A DNA stretch of 63,900 bases. It comes from Calditrichales bacterium (lineage in GTDB: Bacteria; Calditrichota; Calditrichia; Calditrichales; J004). Below the pieces are notes generated by a model, which saw nothing but the letters and a program-made list of their open reading frames with translations, made no database searches and was not told where the DNA came from. The number at the start of each line of letters is the position of its first letter. The stretch's first letter is position 1. Positions 52,229 to 60,956 of the stretch are shown here, one piece after another. The stretch is from NCBI GenBank assembly GCA_015493745.1, contig WGCN01000005.1:1-63900 (forward strand), written 5' to 3'. The translations under genes and the position numbers were made by a program.

Positions 52229-53896
52229 TTATAGTTGTTCCCTGATGCTCTCGGCCACGCGAAAGGCATTGGCATAGATGGTGAAGGTGTAGGGCACGCT
52301 GCCCCCGGTAGGCATAAAGCTGCCGTCGGTTACAAACAGGTTGGGCGCATCGTGCATACGGCAATCCCTGTCCAGCACGGAATGGGCCGGATCGTCACCA
52401 AAGCGGCAGCCCCCGGCCTGCAGATTGGCGGGTGGCGCTCCGCTGACGCCGCTGCTGATATCACGGGCGCCCATTTCCCTAAAAAGCTTCTCCGCCCGGT
52501 CGGCCAAAAAGCGCCCCACCCTCAGATCCTGGGGGTGATACCCCACACGGAAACGGGCCACCGGATCCCCCCATCGATCCTTTTCATTGGGATCGAGGCT
52601 GACAAAGCAGTCATCCGTGGGCAACCAGTCGTTAAACACTTCAAAGCGCAGATGGCGGCTCTGCTTAAAATAGCGTTCCATTTTACGCTTCAGCGGCAAA
52701 CCGTACAGCAACTGACCATCCTGCCATTTTTGGCGGTTGGCCCGGGTAATGCCATTGGCATGGCGCCACAGGAAGTCTATGGTGCCCCCCTTGGCCCGGC
52801 CAAAAACGGGATCATCGATGGTGTACCAGTCCTGCAGGGCGCGGTTTACAAACAGGCCGGGAAGCTTTATTGTTTCAATCTGTTCATCGCTGAGGTCTTC
52901 AAAATAGAAATGGCCGCTACCCGAACCGCCGCCGGAAAAGATCAGATTTTTACCCACCTGCCCGCGGTTGTTGCCCAAACCATGCGCATGAGCCGGCCCG
53001 GGCGAGGCCAGCAGCAGCCGCGCGGTTTCTATGGCCTGGCAGGCAACAACAAAAATCCGGGCGCTCACCTTTTGCACTTCGCCCCGCCGGTCATAGTAGT
53101 GGGCCTCGGTTACCTTGCCGCTGTTATCGGAGAGGAGCTTGAACACCTTGGCCCGGTCGCGTATTTGCAGCTTACCCGTTTTCAGCGCCGGTTCCAGCAA
53201 AGCCACCCGGGCGCTGCTTTTGGCCCCGCTGGAACAGCCGTAACTGCCGCAGTAGTTGGAGTAATAGCAACTGTTGCGTTCATCCTCCGGACGGGAGAGG
53301 ATGGCCCGCGGCGTGGGTATGGCATGATAGCCCAGCCGCCGGGCGGCGGCGTCAATCCAGTGGGCTACCTCATTCACCTGCAGGGGCGGATAGGGGAAAT
53401 CGGCCGTGGAACGCGGCTCCAGCTGCGGATGGGCGACCACCCGGCCGGAAACACCGACAATCTTTTCCGTTTTGGCGTAATAGGGCTCCAGGTCGTCATA
53501 GCTGATGGGCCAGTCGGCCACGTTGGCCCCTTCAATCGGGCCGAATTCCGACAGCAACCGGAAATCCACCGGTTTCAGACGGTGGAAATAGCCGCTCATC
53601 AGGTTGGAGGAGCCGCCCACCATATTACCGTTCCAGAAATCATTGCCGCTGTCAAAAGTAGAGGTGGCCTGCCAACCGCCCTCGCCGTCCTCATCCTCAA
53701 TCACATGGCGTTCCTCGGTCAGGGAGGGGGTGTAAACGCTGCGCCGGCAACAGGCCAGTTCGTCCTTATTAAAATCTTCCGTTTTATACCAGGGGCCTTT
53801 TTCCAGCACCAGCACCTGCCGCCCGGCCCGGGCCAGTTCATAAGCCACCGGCCCGGCCCCCGCGCCGCTGCCGATTATGCATACATCAAAATCCAT
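52229..53896 (-). CDS. GMC-family FAD dehydrogenase (gluconate 2-dehydrogenase-like large subunit)
   Basis: 555 residues. N-terminal FAD motif CIIGSGAGAGPVAYELARAG, NGNMVGGSSNLMSGYFHRL in the family's GG-S region, and C-terminal NLFVTDGSFMPTGGSVPYTF. The usual H-Q-A-G motif reads LQAGGCRFGDDP, so the His is replaced. No Tat or Sec signal of its own; it may be carried out by its partner. The upstream gene encodes the Tat-signal small subunit, as in membrane sugar or polyol dehydrogenases. A cytochrome subunit is absent here. The substrate (a sugar or sugar acid) is unknown. Confidence 0.88.
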   Translation of the reverse strand: MDFDVCIIGSGAGAGPVAYELARAGRQVLVLEKGPWYKTEDFNKDELACCRRSVYTPSLTEERHVIEDEDGEGGWQATSTFDSGNDFWNGNMVGGSSNLMSGYFHRLKPVDFRLLSEFGPIEGANVADWPISYDDLEPYYAKTEKIVGVSGRVVAHPQLEPRSTADFPYPPLQVNEVAHWIDAAARRLGYHAIPTPRAILSRPEDERNSCYYSNYCGSYGCSSGAKSSARVALLEPALKTGKLQIRDRAKVFKLLSDNSGKVTEAHYYDRRGEVQKVSARIFVVACQAIETARLLLASPGPAHAHGLGNNRGQVGKNLIFSGGGSGSGHFYFEDLSDEQIETIKLPGLFVNRALQDWYTIDDPVFGRAKGGTIDFLWRHANGITRANRQKWQDGQLLYGLPLKRKMERYFKQSRHLRFEVFNDWLPTDDCFVSLDPNEKDRWGDPVARFRVGYHPQDLRVGRFLADRAEKLFREMGARDISSGVSGAPPANLQAGGCRFGDDPAHSVLDRDCRMHDAPNLFVTDGSFMPTGGSVPYTFTIYANAFRVAESIREQL

Positions 53897-53967
53897 ACTG
53901 TTTTCTCTATCCGCCTAAAGGCTGTTTTGTTGTTACAATCCGCTCCCCTATTCCGGCCTTGCCGGAG

Positions 53968-54591
53968 TCAGTCGCTGCCGTAATATTTCAGTTTGTGTTC
54001 AGGGCGGGGCTGGCCGGGCACATGGGCCAGCCATTTCCAACCCACACCATCGCTATTTCCGCCGTAAATGGGATCGCTGAGCAGGGCTTCGAATATAAAA
54101 AGCAGAACCGAGGCCAGCCAGCTCTCCCCCCAGTTGTGCGTGGTCAGGTGTTCTATCAGAGCTTCCCTTTCCAGAGGCAGCATATTCACGAAAGACTTTT
54201 CCCAGCGTTCCCGTGCTTCTTCCTCCAGCCAGTCCAGTCCGTTGACCAGATAACGCCGTTCATCGGGATCCACATGATCATCCAGTAAAACCGCCTGCAG
54301 ATAGGCGGCGGCGTTGATATCCCGGGCGCCGGGCGCATCCTTTTCCGATGGGAACAAAATATCCTGCACGATTTGCAAGCGTTGGAACTGCTCCCGGGTA
54401 AGGCGGTAGCTTTCATCACCGGCGGACGCCTCTTCCATATCTTTTACGGCAGAGCCCAGTTTGTATCCGGCATAAGGCAAGGCCAGCATGGCCCCGGCCA
54501 GCCCCGCTTTTTTCAAAAAGGAACGTCTGTTTAGACTCCATTTTTTCATGTCGCGCATGCCCGGCGGCACGGGACGATTTTTATCTGTCAT
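53968..54591 (-). CDS. gluconate 2-dehydrogenase subunit 3-like protein with Tat signal
   Basis: 207 residues. Twin-arginine signal NRRSFLKKAGLAGAMLALPY near residues 21-40. The mature part resembles the gluconate dehydrogenase small subunit (LTREQFQRLQIVQDILFPSE, AAYLQAVLLDDHVDPDERRY). The pair would be exported folded and act in the periplasm. First gene of a two-gene operon with a promoter and inverted repeat upstream. Confidence 0.85.
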   Translation of the reverse strand: MTDKNRPVPPGMRDMKKWSLNRRSFLKKAGLAGAMLALPYAGYKLGSAVKDMEEASAGDESYRLTREQFQRLQIVQDILFPSEKDAPGARDINAAAYLQAVLLDDHVDPDERRYLVNGLDWLEEEARERWEKSFVNMLPLEREALIEHLTTHNWGESWLASVLLFIFEALLSDPIYGGNSDGVGWKWLAHVPGQPRPEHKLKYYGSD

Positions 54592-54647
54592 CTTTTGTTC
54601 TCCCCAAAAAAGACAATATGCCCATTTTCTGCATAGAAGTATTCACG

Positions 54648-54676
54648 AAAGTATCATATAATTGGCGAACTGTCAA
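54648..54676 (-). promoter_or_regulatory. promoter of the GMC dehydrogenase operon
   Basis: Minus strand TTGACA (54676-54671) and TACTTT (54653-54648) with 17-bp spacing, 57 bp upstream of the small-subunit ATG. Confidence 0.6.
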
Positions 54677-54681
54677 TTATA
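54657..54681. repeat. 25-bp perfect inverted repeat, candidate operator
   Basis: TATAATTG-N9-CAATTATA. The arms are perfect and overlap the -35 box and spacer of the dehydrogenase promoter, a position suited to a repressor. The regulator is not identifiable. Confidence 0.45.
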
Positions 54682-54808
54682 GCCGGTGCCGGGGACTCTG
54701 GCAAGGTTTTCCCTTTCTATGGAAGCCACGCTCAAAAGGTTCCGGTAAGCTTTTTTTTATCGCACCTTTGCGGGGGAAATAAAATATCTGAAAGAATAGC
54801 TGTATTTT

Positions 54809-55402
54809 TTGGTAAAATGGATTAGATTAGCGGTTTGTTATCATTCAAGGATAAAGACTTCTGTTTTGCAAGTGAACCGCCAGGATAAAAACATTTTAGA
54901 GCGCTGGATGCTGAAACTTAAAGGGCATCCTAAAATACAGGAAGCGCTGAACCACATCATACATCCCGACCAGAGCCCCCGGGTAAGCGCCCTGAGTATC
55001 GCCACCGGTGTTTTTATCGGCATCTTTATCCCGGTGGGCATGCAGTTGATGACGGTGATTTTGATCAGCCCGCTAAAAAAAATCAACGTGGTACTCACCA
55101 CCCTGGCCACTTTACTCTCCAATCCTTTCACGGTATTGCCTTTATACTGGCTGGGTATCACCGTTGGGGAATGGACGCTGAAGCGTAACTTTCCCTGGCA
55201 CACCTATGACACCTTTATGGACCACCCCAGCTTTCAACAGTTTTTGTCTTTTGGCGAGCAGGGTATTCTTATCCTGATGACCGGTTTGCTGGTGATAGCC
55301 ATCCCCTCGGCGTTGATCACATATTTTATCAGTTGGCGGGTGGCGGTGTCCCTGCGCCGGCGGCATCAGCCGGGGGATGAGGTTTCCAGCCAGGGTAACT
55401 GA
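54809..55402 (+). CDS. DUF2062 membrane protein
   Basis: Up to 197 residues. The DUF2062 core begins near residue 48 with HIIHPDQSPRVSALSIATGV, then GIFIPVGMQLMTVILIS, LTTLATLLSNPFTVLPLYWL and a C-terminal helix pair (GILILMTGLLVIAIPSALIT). Predicted inner-membrane protein with about three to four helices; function unestablished. The start is uncertain: ATG 54809 is listed, but GTG 54872 is in frame and gives a more typical N terminus. Its 3' end overlaps the convergent dehydratase gene by 37 bp. Confidence 0.78.
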   Translation: MVKWIRLAVCYHSRIKTSVLQVNRQDKNILERWMLKLKGHPKIQEALNHIIHPDQSPRVSALSIATGVFIGIFIPVGMQLMTVILISPLKKINVVLTTLATLLSNPFTVLPLYWLGITVGEWTLKRNFPWHTYDTFMDHPSFQQFLSFGEQGILILMTGLLVIAIPSALITYFISWRVAVSLRRRHQPGDEVSSQGN

Positions 55403-56325
55403 TCCAGATCCACATTACCGCCGGTGATGATCACCCCGACCTTTTTTCCGGCAAAGCGCTCCTTGTTTTTCAATATCGCCGCCAGCGGGGCTATGGAGGA
55501 GGGTTCGATGATCAGCTTCATACGTTCCCAGGCCATGCGCATGGCGCTTATGATCTCCTCATCCTCCGTCAACAGAATATCTTCCACATAACGGCGAATG
55601 ATGTTAAAGGTACGATCGCTCAGGGCGGTACGCAGACCATCGGCAACCGTCACCGGCGGCCTTTGTGGCTGGCGTATGCCCGTTTTAAAGGATTGATAGG
55701 CATCATCGGCCAGGCGGGGTTCCGCGCCAAATACCCGAACATTATCCAGGGCTTCCCGGGCATAGACCGCCGTACCGCTGAGTATGCCGCCCCCGCCGGC
55801 GGGCACCACCACCATTTCAATATCCGGCACAGCGCGTTGGAACTCCAGCAACACCGTACCCTGCCCCGCGATCACATTGGGGTTGTCATAGGGATGAACC
55901 AGGCTCAGCCCCTTTTCATCAATCAACTTTTGACTGACGGCTTCCCGCGATTCCAGGGTGGCCTCGGAAAAGACAATTTCCGCCCCATAGTGCCGGGCTG
56001 CTTTCTTCTTGATCTCGGGAGCATTTCGCGGCATAACCACGTAGGCCTTAATCCCCCGCCAGCGGGCCGCCTGGGCCAGGGCCGCGCCGTGATTGCCCGA
56101 GGAATGGGTAATAACGCCCCGCGCCGCTTCTGTTTCCGGCAACATGAACACGGCATTGGAGGCGCCGCGGATTTTAAAGGATCCTGTTTTTTGCAGATTC
56201 TCGCATTTGAAATATATTTCCGCGCCCGCCAGACGGTTTATGTGGGAATTGGTAAACACCGGCGTGTGGTGTATAAAATCCTCAATGCGCTTATAGGCGT
56301 TTTGTATATCTTCTAATTTTACCAT
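55366..56325 (-). CDS. PLP-dependent serine/threonine dehydratase or serine racemase-like enzyme
   Basis: 319 residues, fold type II. PLP Lys in KTGSFKIRGASNAV, SSGNHGAAL loop, phosphate-binding GGGGILSG, and C-terminal IITGGNVDLDQL. The length and lack of a regulatory ACT domain fit catabolic threonine ammonia-lyase, serine racemase or hydroxyaspartate dehydratase; these cannot be told apart by eye. Cytoplasmic. It lies 106 bp after the YheT-like gene. Confidence 0.85.
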   Translation of the reverse strand: MVKLEDIQNAYKRIEDFIHHTPVFTNSHINRLAGAEIYFKCENLQKTGSFKIRGASNAVFMLPETEAARGVITHSSGNHGAALAQAARWRGIKAYVVMPRNAPEIKKKAARHYGAEIVFSEATLESREAVSQKLIDEKGLSLVHPYDNPNVIAGQGTVLLEFQRAVPDIEMVVVPAGGGGILSGTAVYAREALDNVRVFGAEPRLADDAYQSFKTGIRQPQRPPVTVADGLRTALSDRTFNIIRRYVEDILLTEDEEIISAMRMAWERMKLIIEPSSIAPLAAILKNKERFAGKKVGVIITGGNVDLDQLPWLETSSPG

Positions 56326-56431
56326 CGTATTCGCTTTTCGGTTAAAACACTAAAGCTACAGCCTTCATTTCATCCGCGCAAACATTAATAGCCCTCTTTC
56401 CGGAGATTTTGCAAATTTCCGGAAGCGGATA

Positions 56432-57385
56432 TCAGGCCAGATTTAAAAGTTTTATCGCCAGCCGTTCGGACCAATAAAGTTTTTCCCTGTTAAAGGCCAC
56501 AAAGCCGACATGACCGCCGTGACGCGGCGTCAGCAAAACAAAGTTCGGGTTCTTTTCAGCCTGATCATGGGGGTAACAGGAAGGGGTGAGAAAGGGATCA
56601 TCGAGGGCATTGACTAGACAGGTGGGGTGCTCAATTTTGGGTATCTGCGACCGGCTGCTGCAGCGCGACCAATAATCGCGCGCATCCTTAAAGCCGTGTA
56701 TGGGCGCCGTATAGCGGTCATCAAAATCCAGGAATGTCCGTATGCGATTCAGCTTTTCTATATCCAGCCGACCGGGAAACCGTTCGGCCTTTTGCCGGAT
56801 TTTGCCGCGCAGATGACGCATAAAACGCCGCATGTATATCTTATTCACCGGCCGGGCCAGTTGCCGGGCGCTGGCCGCCAGATCCACCGGCACGGAAAAA
56901 ACCACCGCGGAAAGCAATTCCGGCGGTATTTTGCTTTTTCTCAATGCCAGATAGAGCAGAATCTGGTTACCGCCCATGCTGAAACCGACCAAATCGATAC
57001 GCTTATACCGCTTAAGAGAGACGGCATGGAGAATGACTGTTTCCAGGTCATCCCAGGCGCCGGAATGATAGAAGCGCAGTTGCCGGTTCATTTCCCCCCC
57101 GCAGGAACGAAAATTCCAGGCCAGGGCATCAGCGCCGGCACGGTTAACCGCCCGCACCATGCCACGCACATAAGGGCGCCCGCTGTTGCCCTCCAACCCG
57201 TGGGAAATAATGACCAGCCGGTCGCTTTGCACGGTGGCCCAATCGAGATCCAGAAAGTCATCATCCGGGGTATCGATACGTTGCCGCCAATAGGCAACAT
57301 CTTCGATCTTACGAAAGAGAGAGGGATAGATGGTAAGAAGATGCCCTCCGGATAAAAGCGCGGGCGGTCTGTATTCGGCCGTCAT
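56432..57385 (-). CDS. YheT-like alpha/beta hydrolase
   Basis: 317 residues from the ATG at 57385, which overlaps the stop of the DUF3108 gene (ATGA). Features: ISHGLEGNSGRPYVRGMVRA oxyanion region, AWNFRSCGGEMN, nucleophile in LVGFSMGGNQILLYLA, Asp in NALDDPFL and His in HGGHVGFV. It matches the YheT/ABHD1-3 family, whose substrates are probably esters or lipids. Translational coupling to an exported DUF3108 protein is notable. Confidence 0.86.
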   Translation of the reverse strand: MTAEYRPPALLSGGHLLTIYPSLFRKIEDVAYWRQRIDTPDDDFLDLDWATVQSDRLVIISHGLEGNSGRPYVRGMVRAVNRAGADALAWNFRSCGGEMNRQLRFYHSGAWDDLETVILHAVSLKRYKRIDLVGFSMGGNQILLYLALRKSKIPPELLSAVVFSVPVDLAASARQLARPVNKIYMRRFMRHLRGKIRQKAERFPGRLDIEKLNRIRTFLDFDDRYTAPIHGFKDARDYWSRCSSRSQIPKIEHPTCLVNALDDPFLTPSCYPHDQAEKNPNFVLLTPRHGGHVGFVAFNREKLYWSERLAIKLLNLA

Positions 57386-58146
57386 TGTAACGGTTGCCAG
57401 CCTTTCCACTCCACCAGGGTGATGGTCACCTTACCGATAAAAACTTCCAGAAAGGAGAGCAGCGGCACATGGGAAGGATCCCTGCTAAAATAGGCTGAAA
57501 ACGGCCCGCTGACCCCGGCGATCCCGCTGAGGTTCAGATGGCCCTTAAAAAAAATGGTGCCGATGCCATCAGGAAGAACATCCGTTTTGGTATGGGTGTG
57601 CTTGTTTAAAAACTCAAAAATCACATCACCCGATTTGTTTTCTATGAAAGTATAAACCGTATCCTTCTTTTTACTTTCCACATGGGCCCGGGCAAAAAAG
57701 ATTAGACTGATGCCGTCGATCATATCCTTTTTCAGCGGCAGGGTGTCCACGGTTTCCCGGCCCGGCGCATCCAGGGCGATCAATTTGCGATACATCAGGC
57801 TGTCCTTGTAATTGAAACTGTATTCCGCCTTATAGGTCTCGCCATCTATCTTTTCATTGGAAATAAAACGATGTACCCGGAGATTTTTATCGATATAACT
57901 GTCATAAACGCTTTGATTATCCACCCAGAACAGGAGGGGGTTGGATTCGATGGTTAAATGAATATGGTAGAGCGAATCGCCGCCGTTAACTTCCCGGTTA
58001 ACCTTCATGGTAATCTCACCAAGATTGAAAAAGGAATAGTCCACCCGGAAGGTCAGCTCTTCACCATCGACAAAATTAAAAACCGGGGCTTCCTGCGCCT
58101 TTCCGAAGGAAAGAAAGAGTATGAATATTAGAATAAGTCTTTTCAT
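57382..58146 (-). CDS. DUF3108 domain exported protein
   Basis: 254 residues with a signal peptide (MKRLILIFILFLSFGKAQ). The DUF3108 pattern is clear: GEELTFRVDYSFFNLGEITM, YHIHLTIESNPLLFWVDN, KAEYSFNYKDSLMYRK, DMIDGISLIFFAR and DGIGTIFFKGHLN. A beta-rich periplasmic protein of unknown function. First gene of a pair with the YheT-like hydrolase. Confidence 0.83.
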   Translation of the reverse strand: MKRLILIFILFLSFGKAQEAPVFNFVDGEELTFRVDYSFFNLGEITMKVNREVNGGDSLYHIHLTIESNPLLFWVDNQSVYDSYIDKNLRVHRFISNEKIDGETYKAEYSFNYKDSLMYRKLIALDAPGRETVDTLPLKKDMIDGISLIFFARAHVESKKKDTVYTFIENKSGDVIFEFLNKHTHTKTDVLPDGIGTIFFKGHLNLSGIAGVSGPFSAYFSRDPSHVPLLSFLEVFIGKVTITLVEWKGWQPLQ

Positions 58147-58305
58147 TGGTTTCCGTGTATATGTCCAAAAGATCGACTATTTTAGAAAAGGATTTATTTT
58201 CGTACAATATTATTTTGACAAAAGAAGTTTAGCGGGGAAAAAAGTAATTGCATAGGACAAAAGTCACAGCGGGAGATGCGGAAGTGATGAAAAGAACCAT
58301 TTCTT

Positions 58306-60081
58306 TTATAAGTCTACCGGAAGATAAATGCTAAAGCAACTGCCCCGCCCCATCTCCGACTGCACATCTACATGACCGCCGTGAACCTGGGCAATATGTT
58401 TGACGATGGCCAGCCCCAGCCCCGTTCCGCCCAGCTTACGGCTGCGCGCCTTATCCACCCGGTAAAAACGTTCGAATATGCGGGACAGATGTTCGTCGGG
58501 GATACCGGCGCCTTCATCCTTTACACAAATAACAACATGTTTATCCTTCTTTTCGGCCAGGATGTCGATATTCATATTCTCGGGGCTGTATTTTATGGCA
58601 TTGTCGATCAGGTTGATCATGGCCTCCTCAATGAGCGGGCTGTTCATACGCACCACCAGATTGCTGGGGCATTTCAGGCGTAAACGGATATTTTTCTTTT
58701 CTGCGTTATACATGCAGATTTGCTCGGCGTTTTCCAAAATACTTTTCAAATTTTCCTTGCGGAACTCGACTTCGTCCAGTTCACCTTCACGCTCCAGGCG
58801 TGAAAGCGTGAGCAAATCTTCGAGAATGGATATCAGCCGGTTCGTCTGGCGATATATGATTTCCATAAAGCGCCGGGCATTTTCCGGTTCGTCCAGGGCG
58901 CCTTCATACAGGGCCTCCACAAAACCTTTTATGGAGGTAAGCGGGGTACGCAGCTCATGGGACACATTGGCCACAAATTCCCGCCGGCCCCGTTCCAGAT
59001 TGCGTAACCGTGTGATATCATTCAAAACCATCAGGGCCCCCAGGGTTTCCGATTCCTCATCCTGCAGGGGACTGACGCGCACCGTTAATATTTGCTCATT
59101 GGGCAGGTTAACCGCCAGCTCGCTCTCCTGAGGCAAACTGGTTTCCAATACGGCAATTACCAGGTTCTCCAGAGCCTCATTTTTAATAAGCTCTCCCAGA
59201 AACTTGCCGTTCACCTCATTGGGGTCAACATTAAGCAGCTTACCGCCCGCTTTATTCATGCTGATCACATGGCCGCTGTTGTCAAAGGCGATGACCCCTT
59301 CGGTCATGCTTTCCAGCACCGATTGCTGCTCATTTTTTTGCCGTTCAATCATCTCTATCTTTTCATCGATCTGGTCGGCCATGGTATTTAGCGCTTCGGA
59401 AAGACGGGCCATTTCCAGGGTGTGTGGCTTGGGAAGACGCCGGGAGAAATCACCGCCGGCATACCGTTCCACCTGCTGGATGATATTGAACAAGGGGTGA
59501 GTAATGCGGCGGGACATAAACAGGCTGGCCACGGCGGTCAGCACGGCCATAAAGATACCGGCAAAGAATATCCTCCGCTGCATGCCGGCGATGGTTTGTT
59601 CCACCATGGCAATATCCCGCGCTGTACGCACGAAACCGGCCAGTGTCTTTTCCTGCCAGATGGGAATGGCCACATACATCATGTCGCGCTTTACCGTTTT
59701 GCTGAAGCGGATAGATGTGCCATAGGGTTTATTTATAGCCTGAACGATTTCCGGCCGCTGCAGATGATTGTCCATCAGGGCCGGGTCTTTCTCCGTATCC
59801 GCCAGTACCCGCCCGCTTGGCAGGATGAGGGTGATACGGGTAGAATCACCGATCTGAATGTTTTTCAGCTTGTTTTGTAATTCCTGCTCATTTTGTTGTA
59901 ATAAATCATCATGCACCAGCTTATCGATCAGCTCGGCACGCACGCGCAGGTTCTCCCGGGCCTGTTCCCGGAAAAAGTCCCGGCCGATACTGGACGCATA
60001 CCAGGTAACGGAAAGGAGGGCAAAAACGGTAATGAGCAGGGAGGTAACAAATATTTGCCAGGATATACGTATGTTTTTCAT
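58306..60081 (-). CDS. phoR: PhoR-type membrane sensor histidine kinase
   Basis: 591 residues. Transmembrane helix about 8-30, periplasmic domain about 31-165, second helix about 170-190 (IFFAGIFMAVLTAVASLFMS), HAMP (SRRITHPLFNIIQQVERYAG), PAS (about 240-350; LESMTEGVIAFDNSGHVISM), HisKA with FVANVSHELRTPLTSIKG (His near 372) and HATPase with NAIKYSPEN, DEGAGIPDEHLSRIFERFYR and GGTGLGLAIV. Its start overlaps the phoB stop (ATGA). PhoR is the best guess from architecture, pairing and the Pho-box-like repeats upstream of phoB. Confidence 0.85.
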   Translation of the reverse strand: MKNIRISWQIFVTSLLITVFALLSVTWYASSIGRDFFREQARENLRVRAELIDKLVHDDLLQQNEQELQNKLKNIQIGDSTRITLILPSGRVLADTEKDPALMDNHLQRPEIVQAINKPYGTSIRFSKTVKRDMMYVAIPIWQEKTLAGFVRTARDIAMVEQTIAGMQRRIFFAGIFMAVLTAVASLFMSRRITHPLFNIIQQVERYAGGDFSRRLPKPHTLEMARLSEALNTMADQIDEKIEMIERQKNEQQSVLESMTEGVIAFDNSGHVISMNKAGGKLLNVDPNEVNGKFLGELIKNEALENLVIAVLETSLPQESELAVNLPNEQILTVRVSPLQDEESETLGALMVLNDITRLRNLERGRREFVANVSHELRTPLTSIKGFVEALYEGALDEPENARRFMEIIYRQTNRLISILEDLLTLSRLEREGELDEVEFRKENLKSILENAEQICMYNAEKKNIRLRLKCPSNLVVRMNSPLIEEAMINLIDNAIKYSPENMNIDILAEKKDKHVVICVKDEGAGIPDEHLSRIFERFYRVDKARSRKLGGTGLGLAIVKHIAQVHGGHVDVQSEMGRGSCFSIYLPVDL

Positions 60082-60770
60082 GGGACCTGCCTGAAACGAT
60101 AGCCCACGGCACGTACCGTTTCGATATATTTTCCGGCATCACCCAGTTTTTTTCTCAGCCCCACCACCTGGACATCAATGGCCCGTTCGGTAACGGGGTA
60201 ATCCGCCCCGCGCAAGGCATCCACAATCTGATAGCGGCTGTAAACCCAGCCCGGATGCCGGGCCAGAAATTGCAGTAGCCGGAATTCGGAATAGGTCAGG
60301 TTAACGGGCTTACCGTCAACGGTAACCGTATGCCGGCCGGGATGTATGACAATATTAAAGATACGGATGATATCGGTTTCGCTGACCTCTTTCTCACTTT
60401 TACGCCGCAACATGGCCTTGATCCTGGCCAGCAAAACACTGGAGTTAAACGGTTTGGTTATATAGTCATCGGCCCCAAGCTCCAAACCGCTGACGATGTC
60501 GGCGTCTTCCCCCTTGGCCGTTAACATGATTATGGGCACCTCTTTCAGGTCATCATCTTTTTTTAAGGATTTACAAACATCCAGCCCGTCAATGCCCGGC
60601 AGCATCAGATCCAGCAACAGCAAATCGGGCTTTTCCTTTTGCATGGCCGCGATAACATCCTCTCCGGTCAGGAACCGCTTAACCCGGTATTTTTCCTTCC
60701 CAAGGATATATTCAACCAGGTCAAGAATATCTTCCTCATCATCCACAATATATATTTTTTCTTTAAGCAT
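60078..60770 (-). CDS. phoB: PhoB-type response regulator
   Basis: 230 residues. Receiver domain with IYIVDDEEDILDLV, acceptor Asp54 in LLLLDLMLPGIDG, and GADDYITKPFNSSVLLARI. OmpR/PhoB winged-helix domain with LTYSEFRLLQFLARHPGWVYSRYQIVDAL and ERAIDVQVVGLRKKLGDAG. Transcription factor presumed to respond to phosphate limitation. It is followed by the kinase gene and preceded by four direct repeats likely bound by PhoB itself. Confidence 0.87.
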   Translation of the reverse strand: MLKEKIYIVDDEEDILDLVEYILGKEKYRVKRFLTGEDVIAAMQKEKPDLLLLDLMLPGIDGLDVCKSLKKDDDLKEVPIIMLTAKGEDADIVSGLELGADDYITKPFNSSVLLARIKAMLRRKSEKEVSETDIIRIFNIVIHPGRHTVTVDGKPVNLTYSEFRLLQFLARHPGWVYSRYQIVDALRGADYPVTERAIDVQVVGLRKKLGDAGKYIETVRAVGYRFRQVP

Positions 60771-60810
60771 GAGGGGTCCTCATTTGTTTTCGCTCAAAAT
60801 ATAACAACCG

Positions 60811-60849
60811 GGTAAGTTAATTGTTAGTATTATGTTAGGAAAGTGTTAG
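60811..60849. promoter_or_regulatory. Pho-box-like direct repeats between phoB and the PLD-family gene
   Basis: Four hexamers at exact 11-bp spacing: GGTAAG 60811, TGTTAG 60822, TGTTAG 60833, TGTTAG 60844 (minus strand CTAACA). Three are identical. This is the arrangement of PhoB/PhoP sites (TTAACA-type repeats separated by 5 bp). The position between divergent genes suggests autoregulation of phoB and control of the lipoprotein gene. Confidence 0.6.
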
Positions 60850-60956
60850 CATGCCCAGGCGGATTGTTCCCGGCGGAAGTGTTAAATATCATTGAATTTC
60901 AAAATCTTTATATCTATGTTTTGGCATCAATCAGAAAAAGGCAGGATATTATTCTC

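Noticed and set aside
52235-53983. 582-codon open frame on the plus strand
   Set aside because: Antisense shadow of the GMC dehydrogenase gene, whose FAD and C-terminal motifs are on the minus strand.
56398-56424. TTCCGGA/TCCGGAA hairpin as terminator between the YheT-like and dehydratase genes
   Set aside because: 7-bp arms but a 13-nt loop and no T run; could be a chance repeat of a CCGG palindrome.
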